Origin: Pseudomonas viridiflava
GTDB lineage: Bacteria; Pseudomonadota; Gammaproteobacteria; Pseudomonadales; Pseudomonadaceae
Direction: 5' to 3'
Assembly: GCF_900580865.1 (NCBI RefSeq)
Contig: NZ_UTBZ01000151.1
Span: 1-58,091, forward strand
Length of the DNA stretch: 58,091 bases
Shown: in pieces, positions 37,107 to 45,573 of the stretch
Layout of the letters: every line of letters starts with the position of its first letter
Numbering within the stretch: position 1 is the stretch's first letter
The notes under the pieces: generated by a model
Database searches by the model: none
The model's input: only the letters and a program-made list of their open reading frames with translations
What the model was told of the DNA's origin: nothing
Translations under genes and position numbers: made by a program

Positions 37107-37370
37107 ATTGTGGGTTATGAAGGCAGGCATTTTGGAGATTTAGCAGGGGTATTGCCTACATACTTTATGCTTGAATTGCTTTGGAAAAAATGGAGGTGAT
37201 GCTCGACTGTTATACAGAGATAAGTCTCTGATAATAAAGGCGTTTAGTTCTTTTCAAGTTTCGCAATATTTTTTTCTTGTTTTTAGATGGTTGCAATCAG
37301 CCTTTTGACGACTATTCGCATACGCTGTGTGATGCTATAGTGCCATTATTCGAGGAAGAGGAGGTGCTAC
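37107..37370. other. AT-rich left end of the accessory island
   Basis: Base composition drops sharply after gspC. No ORF is acceptable in this stretch. The region 37503-37682 after the small ORF is also without a credible gene apart from a 14-codon frame (37518-37562) with GGAGG upstream. Confidence 0.5.
37330..37341 (+). promoter_or_regulatory. Possible extended -10 promoter
   Basis: TG-C-TATAGT (37333-37341) is a good extended -10 element, about 30 bp upstream of the small ORF at 37371. A -35-like TTGACG lies at 37305-37310, but 25 bp away, too far for a standard promoter, so recognition would rest on the extended -10. Confidence 0.35.
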
Positions 37371-37502
37371 ATGGATGTCGAAATTTATCGAAAAAAGCGC
37401 ATGGATTTTAAGTATGAATGGACTTCAAACGCCGGCGTGGTACTTCAAACGCTTACCCAAAATCAGCATGTCATAGTAAGCGCATCACTATTAACCAAAT
37501 AG
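37371..37502 (+). CDS. Possible 43-aa protein at the island edge
   Basis: ATG preceded by GAGGAAGAGGAGGTGCTAC, an unusually strong Shine-Dalgarno region at 8 nt. The product (MDVEIYRKKRMDFKYEW ... VSASLLTK) is basic at the N-terminus and has no recognisable domain. It may be a real small protein or the start of a decayed gene. Confidence 0.35.
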   Translation: MDVEIYRKKRMDFKYEWTSNAGVVLQTLTQNQHVIVSASLLTK

Positions 37503-37682
37503 GCGGAGGGTTCGTATATGCATGACAACGATAAAGCCAATCGTCCTTCGCGAAAAATGTAACTTTGTGTAGTTCAAACGAAAAGTGCCAATAATATTGT
37601 AGGCGATCTGGCGTGAATTTCAGAAGGTATTAGGCCAGTTTCGTTTTCTATTCATGGATTTTGGAGTTTATAGGGAAATAAC

Positions 37683-38507
37683 ATGATCAAAAAACATACA
37701 TTTGCGCTAATTTTAACAGTAGCACCTTTAACGTGTTTTGGCGAAGCAGCTGTCGACGGTAAAGTTACTTACGAGCTTGACATGTTCTCTCTTCTCTCCT
37801 TTGGTTTGGCGATAGCAGCACTTGTGCTATCTATTTTTATGGCATGGCTTTCATGGCAGTTTTACGTTAAATCGACCCAGGCTGCCGACAAGACAAATGA
37901 GACAGTTACCAAGATCGAAACTCTTGTTGCTGGGGTACAGACAAACATCACAGAAATAGTGCAGCGCGCGGTAGGTTACTGGATCGAAAGCGGTGGTGGT
38001 GACGGTCAGGTTACCGAGAGTAAGCGCGAAGTGTATGAGCGTTTAAATGAACTTGAGCAATCAATTCAAAAGGCAGGAGCTGGTGCAGGCGATACTTCAC
38101 ATTTACTTCAAGAAGTTTCCGCGCTAAAAGGTCAACTTGATGAGCTAGGTCGAGGTATTAGAGAGAGTCAAATAAAAACATTGTTCCCAAATATTGACAC
38201 CGAAATGCAGACTATGAAGTATTCGCAAGAGATAATCAGTGCGGACTCAAAAGAGCAGTCTGGATTGATGCGAATAAACGTGCTAAGGCCCACCAGGATA
38301 GCAACTGCAAATATTAAATTTAATCCAGTATTTGAGGTTGAACCAAGTATTACGGCTACCTTGATAAGTTCTCCATATGAGGGCGATTTGCCAATATCCG
38401 CAAAAGCGGGAACTCCCAGTCTGCGCGGGTGTAATGTTCACTTAAATAGCACTGCGCCATTAAAAACAGGCGAATATGTATTCGAGTTTGTTGCTAAAAC
38501 GTACTAA
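37683..38507 (+). CDS. Membrane-anchored coiled-coil protein, unknown
   Basis: 274 aa. A hydrophobic N-terminus (MIKKHTFALILTVAPLTCFG) looks like a signal sequence, then a membrane helix at about 34-61 (LLSFGLAIAALVLSIFMAWL), a coiled coil at about 65-165 (TNETVTKIETLVAGVQTNI; KREVYERLNELEQSIQKAG), and a ~100-residue C-terminal beta-rich domain. Codon use is AT-rich, unlike the T2SS genes, which points to transfer. The 420-aa nuclease-like gene follows 95 bp later on the same strand and could be its partner. Membrane proteins next to nucleases occur in defence loci, but I recognise no named family. Confidence 0.7.
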   Translation: MIKKHTFALILTVAPLTCFGEAAVDGKVTYELDMFSLLSFGLAIAALVLSIFMAWLSWQFYVKSTQAADKTNETVTKIETLVAGVQTNITEIVQRAVGYWIESGGGDGQVTESKREVYERLNELEQSIQKAGAGAGDTSHLLQEVSALKGQLDELGRGIRESQIKTLFPNIDTEMQTMKYSQEIISADSKEQSGLMRINVLRPTRIATANIKFNPVFEVEPSITATLISSPYEGDLPISAKAGTPSLRGCNVHLNSTAPLKTGEYVFEFVAKTY

Positions 38508-38602
38508 GATTTAGAGTCGGTTGCTTGTCGAGACAGGCTGTAAAAAATGGTTATTTAAAATAAATAGCTAAGTCTATTACGCTCTAGTAATGGAGAAAAT
38601 AC

Positions 38603-39865
38603 ATGGTAGAGAACGGTTCGTATTACAGATTGCCGGAAGAAACCTTGCCATCTCTAAGCTTCAAAGATCACGCGGTCGATATGTTGGAGATGGTGAATTT
38701 CATAGAGAAATTAGGGATAGTGACGCACAATACTAGGTTTTCTCGATATGCTAAATATTTTCAAGAGCTGGCAGAAGGGAAACCTATTAATGAGAAAAAA
38801 ATTTTTAAAAATATTAATGATGTCCGGTTCGCTAGTCCTCTCGACTGGCAGATGTATTTGCTGAGAGAAGTTCATGAGTTGATGTGGATTTTACGAGGGC
38901 TAAAGAAACATATGCCTAAGGGGGTTGAGTCAAAGTTAGAGAAAATAGTTTCTGGTAGTGACTTCGCAGCTCTTGATAAAAATACCGAGTCAAGGGATAC
39001 ACAGTTTGAGCTAAGAATGGCAAGCTATTTTTGTCAGTTCGGATGTGCTGTGGATCTCAGTACCGATACCGATATAATAGCTATCAGCGACAATAATGCA
39101 TATTTTGTTGAGTGTAAAAGAATAGCGGGCATTCGCAACCTCAAAGACAACCTAGTAAAAGCCAAAAATCAAATAGTCCAACGCATGCCTAAAAGACATG
39201 AGGGTAAAAATGCGAGTGGCATAATAGCAGCAGATGTAACAAAACTAGCTTTTGTCCACAATGGAATAACATGGGGGAAAACACCCACGCATGCACGCGA
39301 TATAATTCAAAGCAAGCTTATTGAAATTGGCAGAAAAGCTTATGCACTGCCAATTTTTACCGGGAGACCAGACGTAATTGAGTGTTTGCTCCAAATTCAT
39401 ATACCTTCTATTGTGATGCATCCACCAATCCCTACTACACGTTTCTCCTCATATTCCTTGCACAGCCGGGGAGTGGACAGAAAGAGTAGATCGGCGATAA
39501 GAGAGTTTTTTGTCATTTCTCACGCGGGCGAAATCCCCGACGAGCGTGAGATTCCATCAAAGAAGTTGAAGTTTAGAAAGCATATAGATGTGCCAGAGGG
39601 TACGAAATATTTTCTAAAGCAAGAGTTGATAACCAAAATACTCCTAAGTGAGACCGAACAAGACTACGCCCCTGATGTAGTGATTGCAGGAATTGATATG
39701 GATGGCGAAGATCAAGAATTCACAGCTCAGGATTTAATAGCACTCAGAAATACACTTGAATCAGATGTGATCTGCAAGTTTGCAGAAAATGAATCGTCTG
39801 CTAGAATCGAATTGCTTTTAGAGATGTACGTGCAGCGTTTTCCTTATGAAAATAGTACCGAGTAA
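38603..39865 (+). CDS. PD-(D/E)XK-type nuclease-like protein
   Basis: 420 aa. A helical N-terminal half (about 20-125), then a restriction-endonuclease-like core: Glu136 in TQFELRMASYF, Asp157 in LSTDTDIIAISD, and Glu170-Cys-Lys172 in YFVECKRI. This is the E...D...ExK order and spacing of the PD-(D/E)XK fold. The C-terminal 220 residues are unassigned. The gene is AT-rich like its upstream neighbour. It is convergent with the large ATPase gene across 211 bp. Phage or plasmid DNA as target is inference; a housekeeping role cannot be excluded. Confidence 0.7.
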   Translation: MVENGSYYRLPEETLPSLSFKDHAVDMLEMVNFIEKLGIVTHNTRFSRYAKYFQELAEGKPINEKKIFKNINDVRFASPLDWQMYLLREVHELMWILRGLKKHMPKGVESKLEKIVSGSDFAALDKNTESRDTQFELRMASYFCQFGCAVDLSTDTDIIAISDNNAYFVECKRIAGIRNLKDNLVKAKNQIVQRMPKRHEGKNASGIIAADVTKLAFVHNGITWGKTPTHARDIIQSKLIEIGRKAYALPIFTGRPDVIECLLQIHIPSIVMHPPIPTTRFSSYSLHSRGVDRKSRSAIREFFVISHAGEIPDEREIPSKKLKFRKHIDVPEGTKYFLKQELITKILLSETEQDYAPDVVIAGIDMDGEDQEFTAQDLIALRNTLESDVICKFAENESSARIELLLEMYVQRFPYENSTE

Positions 39866-40076
39866 TTCAAAGCTCCTAATTCGTTGAGGGCGCTAGATTT
39901 TGTTTTGTATGGGTTATAAAAATAACTGTTGGATGGTTTATTTTCTGATGGTTTTTGCTGAGTGATATATCCGCCCGTTCTTAATGTCAAAATTGGAAAA
40001 AGCGGATTTTCTTGTTTCAAAGTATAAAAAGAGCGTTGATCCATCTTTTAGAAAATAAATCAGTCCTTTTCTCAGT
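39866..40076. other. AT-rich convergent gap
   Basis: 211 bp between the nuclease-like gene and the ATPase gene. No convincing terminator hairpin is visible; the only open frame (on the minus strand) lacks a ribosome site. Confidence 0.4.
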
Positions 40077-43000
40077 TTATCGATACAGCACGCCGATAAT
40101 TGATACAGCATGCATAACTCTTCTCAGCCCATCGTGCTCGCAGTCGATAGCAAGAATATCCGCCAAACCCAGTCCTCCAATAGACTCAAATTGGCGAAGG
40201 TGTTGTAGTGGTGCAGGTAATTTGGCCCCAACACGCTTAAATAGACTGGTGCCATCGTCGAGGTGCAATGCAACATATTCGTCGAGATGAGCATCGAACT
40301 CTCCCAAAGCAATGCTTGCACCGCCCAGTGCGATTTGACCAGGAAGCGCAAGGGGGATGGCGCTATCTTCTTTAATGCGGTAAGCGGACTGGACTTTTTG
40401 GATCTGCGGAACTGCCGGTATCTGCACTGCCTCATTTTTGGAGCTGGGCACGAACTCAAGGCTGCCGAAGAACATTCCCACAATTGAATGAAGCAGCACT
40501 TGATTTTCGTGCAGTAACTGTGTCGGAGGACTTCTTCGTGGATCAGGTGATTCGGCGGCCAGTGCAACAAGTTCTGAGTGCTGCGGCCTCAGCAAACGGC
40601 GCGCAAAAACATCTTTCCCTGTACGTGCGATGACAATTTGGTGATCCGCCGGGGCGGATGCCTCTATCTCCACGATCGCCACGCTACCCTGTGGACCTGC
40701 GAACCCTAATGTGTTCGACCTGATATAGAAGAAAGCTTTCGACTGGAACCAGTCGGAAGTAATTTCTTCAAATTCGACTTCCTGGGAGTCGCCGACCGAG
40801 GCACCTCTTACAAACGCTTTAAGGGAGGCTTGGATAAAAACCTGAAATTCCGGAACTTCGGCGGGGCATAAAGAGGGCAATTTCGTGGACGGTATAGTTA
40901 ATGGCTCGCGGCGGTTGAAGGTGCGGAACTCTTCATGCGCACGCTCTACACCCTTACGTAGCCGCTCGAGATGCTCTTTGATGTCGGACACGTCTTGTGG
41001 GCGAATTCTTTCCTTATCCCTGTGATGGGATTTGTTGAGCAGCGCCAGTGTTGGAGAGCCATCGTTTAGAGCGTGGTCGCCCACGAAGGACCTGATGACT
41101 GGACTCTTGAACAATTCATTTGGAGGATTCCTGATCAAGCCGCGTAGTCGACCTAGATGGTCACTGAGTGTGGGCGCGAAGCTCACCGTCGCGGCAGCAG
41201 GATACGCACGGTCATCGAAAAGATCTCCCATTCGACCCTCCAGAAATACACGACATTCTGAGAGATAATCTTGGGCCGTTCTAGCATCGTCAGGGTGAGC
41301 CCTGAACTGTTCAAATGCCGCTTGAACGGTGGTGATGCTGGGTGTCAGAAAGACGGTGCCGCGGGTGGCTGTAGCTGGATGTATATATTGATGGTTAAAA
41401 GGGACTGGCTTGCCTTGTAGGCGTCTAGCTACCGCTAAGGCGAAGCGAGTGTCATGCGTTGTGATGATTAATTGCGCGTTGGCTTTGTAGATTTCATATA
41501 TAGCTTCAGCGAACCTATCGCGGTTATCTCCATCAAGCAGTTCTTGGGGATCATCCAGCAGAAGTAACTGCAAGCCTCCTCGTTCGCTGAGCATGTACTG
41601 CCAGTAAGCAAGGTAAAAGCCCAAGAGGCTTGCGCGTAGAGCTGAAGCGTTCGATACGTGCTGTGCTGGTGCGGCGAGCGTGTTAGAACCTACTAGCAAT
41701 TGCAACTCACCGCCGCCGCTCATTCGGGTATCCACTAGCTCCAAGCTGGTGGAAGGAAAAGCGCTGGAATAGATCTTTTTCCTCCAGGCTGTAGCGCTGC
41801 TATGTAGTCTCTCTTGTAACAGCAGAACCTGCTGCTCTGCTAACTCACCTATTGTGACGCACTCTTTCAGCGCTTGGCTTGCTTTGCCGTAGGCCTTCAA
41901 GCGTTGCTCAAAACTCCGACGTCTCTTGAGTTCCACCACCAGCCGCTTTTGCTTCACGGCGGCATCATCAACAGGTGCTATCGCAGCGACCACGGCTTGC
42001 AGCTTTTGTAGCAGTCCCATGAGTGAGCTTGATACTGTCTCACGCTCGGCGGTCGCTTCTTGGCCAATGACTTTCGCCATGAAGCTGTTCCTCGCGGACG
42101 CGGTACTCCTGCGCCATTCGGGATAGGTCAAAGCACGCTCAACGCGAAAGATGAGTTTATTGAGCGCTTTGAGCTCAGCACGTCCGTCCCCCAGTTCTGG
42201 CGACGCAGTAAAGTTAAATTCAGGAAAGGACTCTAAGCCGAGGTCGCATGCCTCGGCAACGCTCCGTTTAAGCGGCGCCAAGCTTCCGATGAAGGCTGGA
42301 TCTAGAAATAACTCGTCTACCACCGCCTGTCGTAGTAGTGAAGTCGGGTTTTCTGGAAGGTCGCGTCTTGTCTCAGCAGCAATAGCAGCTGGGAGTCGTG
42401 TGGTTATTTCACCTACGACGTGATTTGCCCAGGTAGTGAATGTTTGCCCTGCGTAGTCCCCCTCCTTAGCCGCCCCACCTATATGGTCTTTAATTTTTTC
42501 CCCTGTGATGTCATCTACCGCGTCATCCAGACTATGGCCACAAACCGCACAATTGTTTTCGTCGTGCAGGCCGGGATGTTCCCGTATCCAGGCCGCAACC
42601 CGCGCGTAAAGACGCACACGCGCGGCTTTGTTGGGCTCAGCAGCAATCTCAACCAGTTCTTCTGCTTCCTTCCGCACTGCAGAGATGAAATCCCGAATGG
42701 GTGCGACTTCATCACTTGTGAGCTTAGTCAATCCTCCCAGTCGCGCAATTGAAGGAAAAGTGCTCAGTTTGCCAACTGCGCCAAGTGCCGGTGCGATGCT
42801 CTTCACCAAGTCGATTCTTTGCTTTTCATCCTGAGCATCGAATGCGTCACCTAATACGAGTTTCGCGTGCTCAAGTCCTGACGACTTGAGCGTTTCGAGC
42901 TGAGCCGCAAGGTCATCGAGCTTGGTTTCAAGGGTCGTATCGTCTGAAGGAAGTGGAACGGCTTCTTTTTCTATAGCTAACGTGTTGCTATGGATCAGAT

Positions 43001-43970
43001 CCAACAGGTCGCGGTGGGTGACTATGTAGGCTTCGTCCGATTCCTCTAGCTCGATTCTTTTGTTTTTTGAAAGGTCGCCATCAATTTTCTTCTTGGCTTT
43101 TTGGGCGTGGTTTGCTAATTGAACCAAAGGTGCCATACCAGTGAGTTCTGATACCGCCTTGCCTAGTGCTGAGGTAGAGCCTACCTGCACATAGGGCAGA
43201 ATACCGGGAATCGTCGTCCCAACCCGGGTGCTGATGGGATCAAGGCCCATTTCGTCCAAACCGAAAACTTCCTCCTTCAAGGCGTTGCGCACGGCGCGCT
43301 TCAGGCTTCGACGAACTTGATAGCGGCGGCTATCTTGATCCTCAAATACCAATTCCACCCATGTGTCGACGGGGAGCGCCTGGGTAGTCAAAGGCTCCAG
43401 CGTCGGGTCGGGCAGAGGTACTACTGGTGGAGCTGTATGGGTAGCGTTTTCATTAACTTCAAAATCAAAATCTTTGCTGCCGGATTCTGGGGCACGCTGT
43501 GGTCGTAAGACCTCGCCAGTTAACGCCCAGATGATGGCATTGATAAGGGATGTCTTTCCGCAACCGTTGTATCCCTCAAAGAGAGTCACACCAGTCTTGA
43601 CCTCAAAGACGAAGTCTTTTGGCCTGGCTTGGGAGGTTCCAGCATGATGAAGACCAGCGAACTGGTGTGCTTGGATCGACACGAGGGAAAATCTGCGGAT
43701 GGACTCAGATCGGCTGGCATGCGCAGGCGCGTGCTGGGAAGCGGGGGGCGCAAGAGCGGCATCGACTATAGCCTCCACATCAGTGGTTTGAACGTTGGCA
43801 GCCCATCGCGTTTTATTTTTTGTGTACCACCAAAGCACACCGCGTGATTCGCTGGATCTAAGCTGAAAGGTTTCTCCGTCATCGCCCACGCTAACGGATA
43901 AACCTGCCACTAGGTCTGCGCAAAGACTATCCAGCGTATGTAGGTGCAGTGGGCGATTTACTGTCGTCAT
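40077..43970 (-). CDS. SMC/RecF-like ATPase with C-terminal S24 (LexA-like) protease signature
   Basis: 1297 aa. Residues 1-90 are a separate N-terminal domain. Walker A is GYNGCGKTS (133-141); a long helical middle region carries a CAVC pair (Cys474, Cys477; zinc-hook or zinc-finger like); Walker B is QLLLLDDP (801-808), followed by a D-loop-like LLDGDNRDRF and His839 in LIITTHD. This is the split ABC ATPase head of SMC/RecF proteins. After about 860 comes a ~340-residue unassigned region. The last ~95 residues look like an S24/LexA-UmuD peptidase: EDSAIPLALPGQ (Ser1203), then LFKRV (Lys1245), ending VSIIGVLYR; the 42-residue Ser-Lys spacing is near that of LexA. The gene stands alone on the minus strand next to a nuclease-like and a membrane gene, so a defence or DNA-damage-sensing role is an inference. 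Confidence 0.78.
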   Translation of the reverse strand: MTTVNRPLHLHTLDSLCADLVAGLSVSVGDDGETFQLRSSESRGVLWWYTKNKTRWAANVQTTDVEAIVDAALAPPASQHAPAHASRSESIRRFSLVSIQAHQFAGLHHAGTSQARPKDFVFEVKTGVTLFEGYNGCGKTSLINAIIWALTGEVLRPQRAPESGSKDFDFEVNENATHTAPPVVPLPDPTLEPLTTQALPVDTWVELVFEDQDSRRYQVRRSLKRAVRNALKEEVFGLDEMGLDPISTRVGTTIPGILPYVQVGSTSALGKAVSELTGMAPLVQLANHAQKAKKKIDGDLSKNKRIELEESDEAYIVTHRDLLDLIHSNTLAIEKEAVPLPSDDTTLETKLDDLAAQLETLKSSGLEHAKLVLGDAFDAQDEKQRIDLVKSIAPALGAVGKLSTFPSIARLGGLTKLTSDEVAPIRDFISAVRKEAEELVEIAAEPNKAARVRLYARVAAWIREHPGLHDENNCAVCGHSLDDAVDDITGEKIKDHIGGAAKEGDYAGQTFTTWANHVVGEITTRLPAAIAAETRRDLPENPTSLLRQAVVDELFLDPAFIGSLAPLKRSVAEACDLGLESFPEFNFTASPELGDGRAELKALNKLIFRVERALTYPEWRRSTASARNSFMAKVIGQEATAERETVSSSLMGLLQKLQAVVAAIAPVDDAAVKQKRLVVELKRRRSFEQRLKAYGKASQALKECVTIGELAEQQVLLLQERLHSSATAWRKKIYSSAFPSTSLELVDTRMSGGGELQLLVGSNTLAAPAQHVSNASALRASLLGFYLAYWQYMLSERGGLQLLLLDDPQELLDGDNRDRFAEAIYEIYKANAQLIITTHDTRFALAVARRLQGKPVPFNHQYIHPATATRGTVFLTPSITTVQAAFEQFRAHPDDARTAQDYLSECRVFLEGRMGDLFDDRAYPAAATVSFAPTLSDHLGRLRGLIRNPPNELFKSPVIRSFVGDHALNDGSPTLALLNKSHHRDKERIRPQDVSDIKEHLERLRKGVERAHEEFRTFNRREPLTIPSTKLPSLCPAEVPEFQVFIQASLKAFVRGASVGDSQEVEFEEITSDWFQSKAFFYIRSNTLGFAGPQGSVAIVEIEASAPADHQIVIARTGKDVFARRLLRPQHSELVALAAESPDPRRSPPTQLLHENQVLLHSIVGMFFGSLEFVPSSKNEAVQIPAVPQIQKVQSAYRIKEDSAIPLALPGQIALGGASIALGEFDAHLDEYVALHLDDGTSLFKRVGAKLPAPLQHLRQFESIGGLGLADILAIDCEHDGLRRVMHAVSIIGVLYR

Positions 43971-44221
43971 GTCCTATTCTCTTTTTTAAGTATGCTGAGC
44001 ATAGGCTTGGCAGTAGCCATGCGCCACTTGCAACCGTCCTACGCGTACTCAGTCGTCTCTTGCACCGAAGTACTACTATAGGGGCCTGAGGGAACGGATC
44101 TGTTTTAGGAAGGCGTTACGAAATGAGATCTTTGTAAACGCCGATGTTTAAAAAGACATCTCCAAACACTCTCCTAGGCTACACATCCTTGCGCCTTTGC
44201 CTACAGCTACGCCAGAATCCG

Positions 44222-44489
44222 CCGGCTTGTGCGCTTTTGGGTCGGATTCTATTGTGGTCCGGTCGCTGACGAATCAGCGATCGGGTTTGGTAGCCCGGCT
44301 TAGACTTGGCGCATAGCGTCACCCGATACAGGCCTTTTTGGGGCTGTGTATTTATGGTGGCCATGCGCAGGGCGTCTTCGGGCGCGCCGGTTCTCCAAGT
44401 CACCGGTCTACCAACCTTCGTATGGCCACCACCCCTTCGTTTGGTAGCGAAAGATGATGGCTCCTTTTCTATGATTTGGAGATTCACTC
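44222..44489 (+). promoter_or_regulatory. Structured 5' leader with mutually exclusive helices, copy 1
   Basis: 5' hairpin TCGCTGA-CGAA-TCAGCGA (44263-44280). Then segment A: TTGGTAG (44287-44293), CCGG, GACTTGG (44303-44309), GCGCAT (44309-44314). Segment B, in reverse order: ATGCGC (44363-44368), a UUCG-capped hairpin (44371-44385), CCAAGTC (44395-44401), CCGG, CTACCAA (44408-44414). A local helix GGTGGCCAT (44356-44364) with ATGGCCACC (44422-44430). Segment C repeats the A words: TTGGTAG (44441-44447) and GATTTGG (44473-44479), the latter overlapping the GGAG Shine-Dalgarno (44478-44481). B can therefore pair with A (SD free) or with C (SD hidden). Confidence 0.75.
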
Positions 44490-44849
44490 ATGATCAAACC
44501 AACACCCAACCCGCCCGAAACCGCCTCCGTTTCCCCCTACGAATCCATCGATTCCAAAAAGCTCCACGAAGCCGCCGACCGCGCGCTCGACCATTACCTC
44601 TGTCCACCCGGTTCCACGCCGCCCCCACGTAAAAACCGTGGGATGTACGCCGTGACGGCGGACAACAAAACCGAAGAACTGCTGGTCGATGCCAGTGCAA
44701 CACTCGCTTCGGCCAAAACCATCGCCCAGAACGTCTCTAGCCTGTTGCCGGCATCGCAGCGCCATGCGCTGGCGGGGATTGCGCAGTTGATCATGCTCGG
44801 GGAGTTGGCGGTGAATCGGGCGTTGGATAATTTGCAGTTGCCGGAGTGA
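44490..44849 (+). CDS. DUF6124-family protein, copy 1
   Basis: 119 aa with GGAG 8 nt before the ATG. A Pro-rich N-terminus (MIKPTPNPPETASVSPYESI), a helical block (SKKLHEAADRALDHYL), and a C-terminal helical pair (ELLVDASATLASAKTIAQNV; GIAQLIMLGELAVNRALDNL). I recognise the family as the Pseudomonas-specific DUF6124, of unknown role. It differs from copy 2 only at residues 11-14 and 39. Its translation is probably controlled by the leader RNA described separately. No signal peptide; cytoplasmic. Confidence 0.82.
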   Translation: MIKPTPNPPETASVSPYESIDSKKLHEAADRALDHYLCPPGSTPPPRKNRGMYAVTADNKTEELLVDASATLASAKTIAQNVSSLLPASQRHALAGIAQLIMLGELAVNRALDNLQLPE

Positions 44850-44894
44850 TGCGGGTGTCGGGATCACCTGGTGATTGATCGGGTGTTCATTCTG

Positions 44895-44922
44895 GCGCCT
44901 TCGCGAGCAGGCTCGCTCTCAT
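44895..44922. repeat. Single REP unit
   Basis: CCTTCGCGAGCAGGCTCGCT at the end of direct-repeat copy 1; the corresponding REP ends copy 2. Confidence 0.75.
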
Positions 44923-45006
44923 AGAGTTTTGTGCTGATTGCAGATGTTGTGTACGACGCTGAAACCTGTGGGAGCAGTTGATTATTACCGTGCCGTTTTC
45001 ATGTGG

Positions 45007-45396
45007 TTATTGAGGCGCTTCAGGACATTCGCGGGTCCATCGCGTTACCGTCATGTCATTGAATTGCTCTCCGATGGTATCGACGCGGAGGCAAATTCCT
45101 TTCTTCGCGTAGTACAAGATGCAGCGCGAGCTATCAAACGAGCAGGCATCCAGTTCGAAGAACTTGCGTGCAGCCAACTCCTTCTCCACGCCACTGTATT
45201 CATAGCCATCGGTGGTATGCATCCGCGTCGGCTTCCAGCCTTGTTTGACTAGCTTGGATTTGGCCGCAGCCAAACGCTCACCGACGACGATGCCTGCTGG
45301 CCCGCGCTGGTCGTTTGGCGCCTTTGAGGCATCGGCAAACGTTGTGCTGATACCCATGCAATAAACTGCGACAAGTACGAGGGTCGAAGCTTTCAT
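45007..45396 (-). CDS. Second periplasmic immunity-like protein
   Basis: 129 aa with a signal peptide (LVLVAVYCMGISTTFA, cleavage near ADA). The mature part matches the 45644-45985 protein throughout: KSKLVKQGWKP against KALIKNGWKP, FFELDACSFDSSRCILYYAK against IEIESCTEGVRFCSFNYIKD, and TIGEQ against TVGEE, with conserved cysteines. The ATG overlaps the stop of the effector remnant and has AAGGA 8 nt upstream. It fits a periplasmic antidote for a peptidoglycan-degrading effector whose own effector gene has decayed, so an orphan immunity gene. The role is inferred from context. Confidence 0.65.
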   Translation of the reverse strand: MKASTLVLVAVYCMGISTTFADASKAPNDQRGPAGIVVGERLAAAKSKLVKQGWKPTRMHTTDGYEYSGVEKELAARKFFELDACSFDSSRCILYYAKKGICLRVDTIGEQFNDMTVTRWTRECPEAPQ

Positions 45397-45573
45397 TGGA
45401 CAGTTCCTTCGCAGTTTTGTAGGTCGATAAAAAGTTCGGATACTCGGCGTAAGGTTGCGGAGGATAGTGATTCTCTTGCCTGGACCTTCGGGAAGCGTCG
45501 CCTACCTCGTTGCTGCTTTAGCATCGCGCCCGGAATGTCACAGGCCTTGATCTTGTCGATCGCGCCTAGCAAA
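45393..45573 (-). pseudogene. 3' remnant of a second lysozyme-like effector
   Basis: The minus-strand reading shows pieces of the effector C-terminus in shifted frames: GAIDKIK ... IPGA-x-LKQQ (compare the GAI-x-KI ... LPGA-x-Y-x-Q pattern of lambda-R-type enzymes), then QPYAEYPNF in another frame (intact effector: QPYTEYDEV), and CEGTVQ-stop (intact effector: GGTVK-stop). It is therefore a frameshifted tail, truncated at its 5' side exactly at the palindrome 45574-45615. An 84-aa frame (45393-45647) runs through both palindrome and remnant and is not accepted as a gene. Confidence 0.5.

Larger units (their letters stand above)
44135..44921. repeat. Direct repeat, copy 1 (leader + DUF6124 gene + REP)
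   Basis: A ~785-bp unit beginning near TAAACGCCGATGTTTAAAAA and ending in a REP sequence. It is repeated in the same orientation at 47561-48347. The coding parts are almost identical while the leaders differ by compensatory substitutions. The two copies bracket the type VI effector cassette. Confidence 0.9.

Noticed and set aside
37305..37341. Standard sigma-70 promoter TTGACG...TATAGT
   Set aside because: The spacing is 25 bp, not 16-18; only an extended -10 reading was kept, with low confidence.
39844..40044. 66-codon minus-strand ORF in the convergent gap
   Set aside because: No ribosome site, overlaps the nuclease-like gene end, no recognisable similarity.
44179..44487. ORFs on both strands across the DUF6124 leader
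   Set aside because: They differ between the two copies, whereas the base-pairing pattern is kept; the region behaves as RNA and not as protein-coding sequence.
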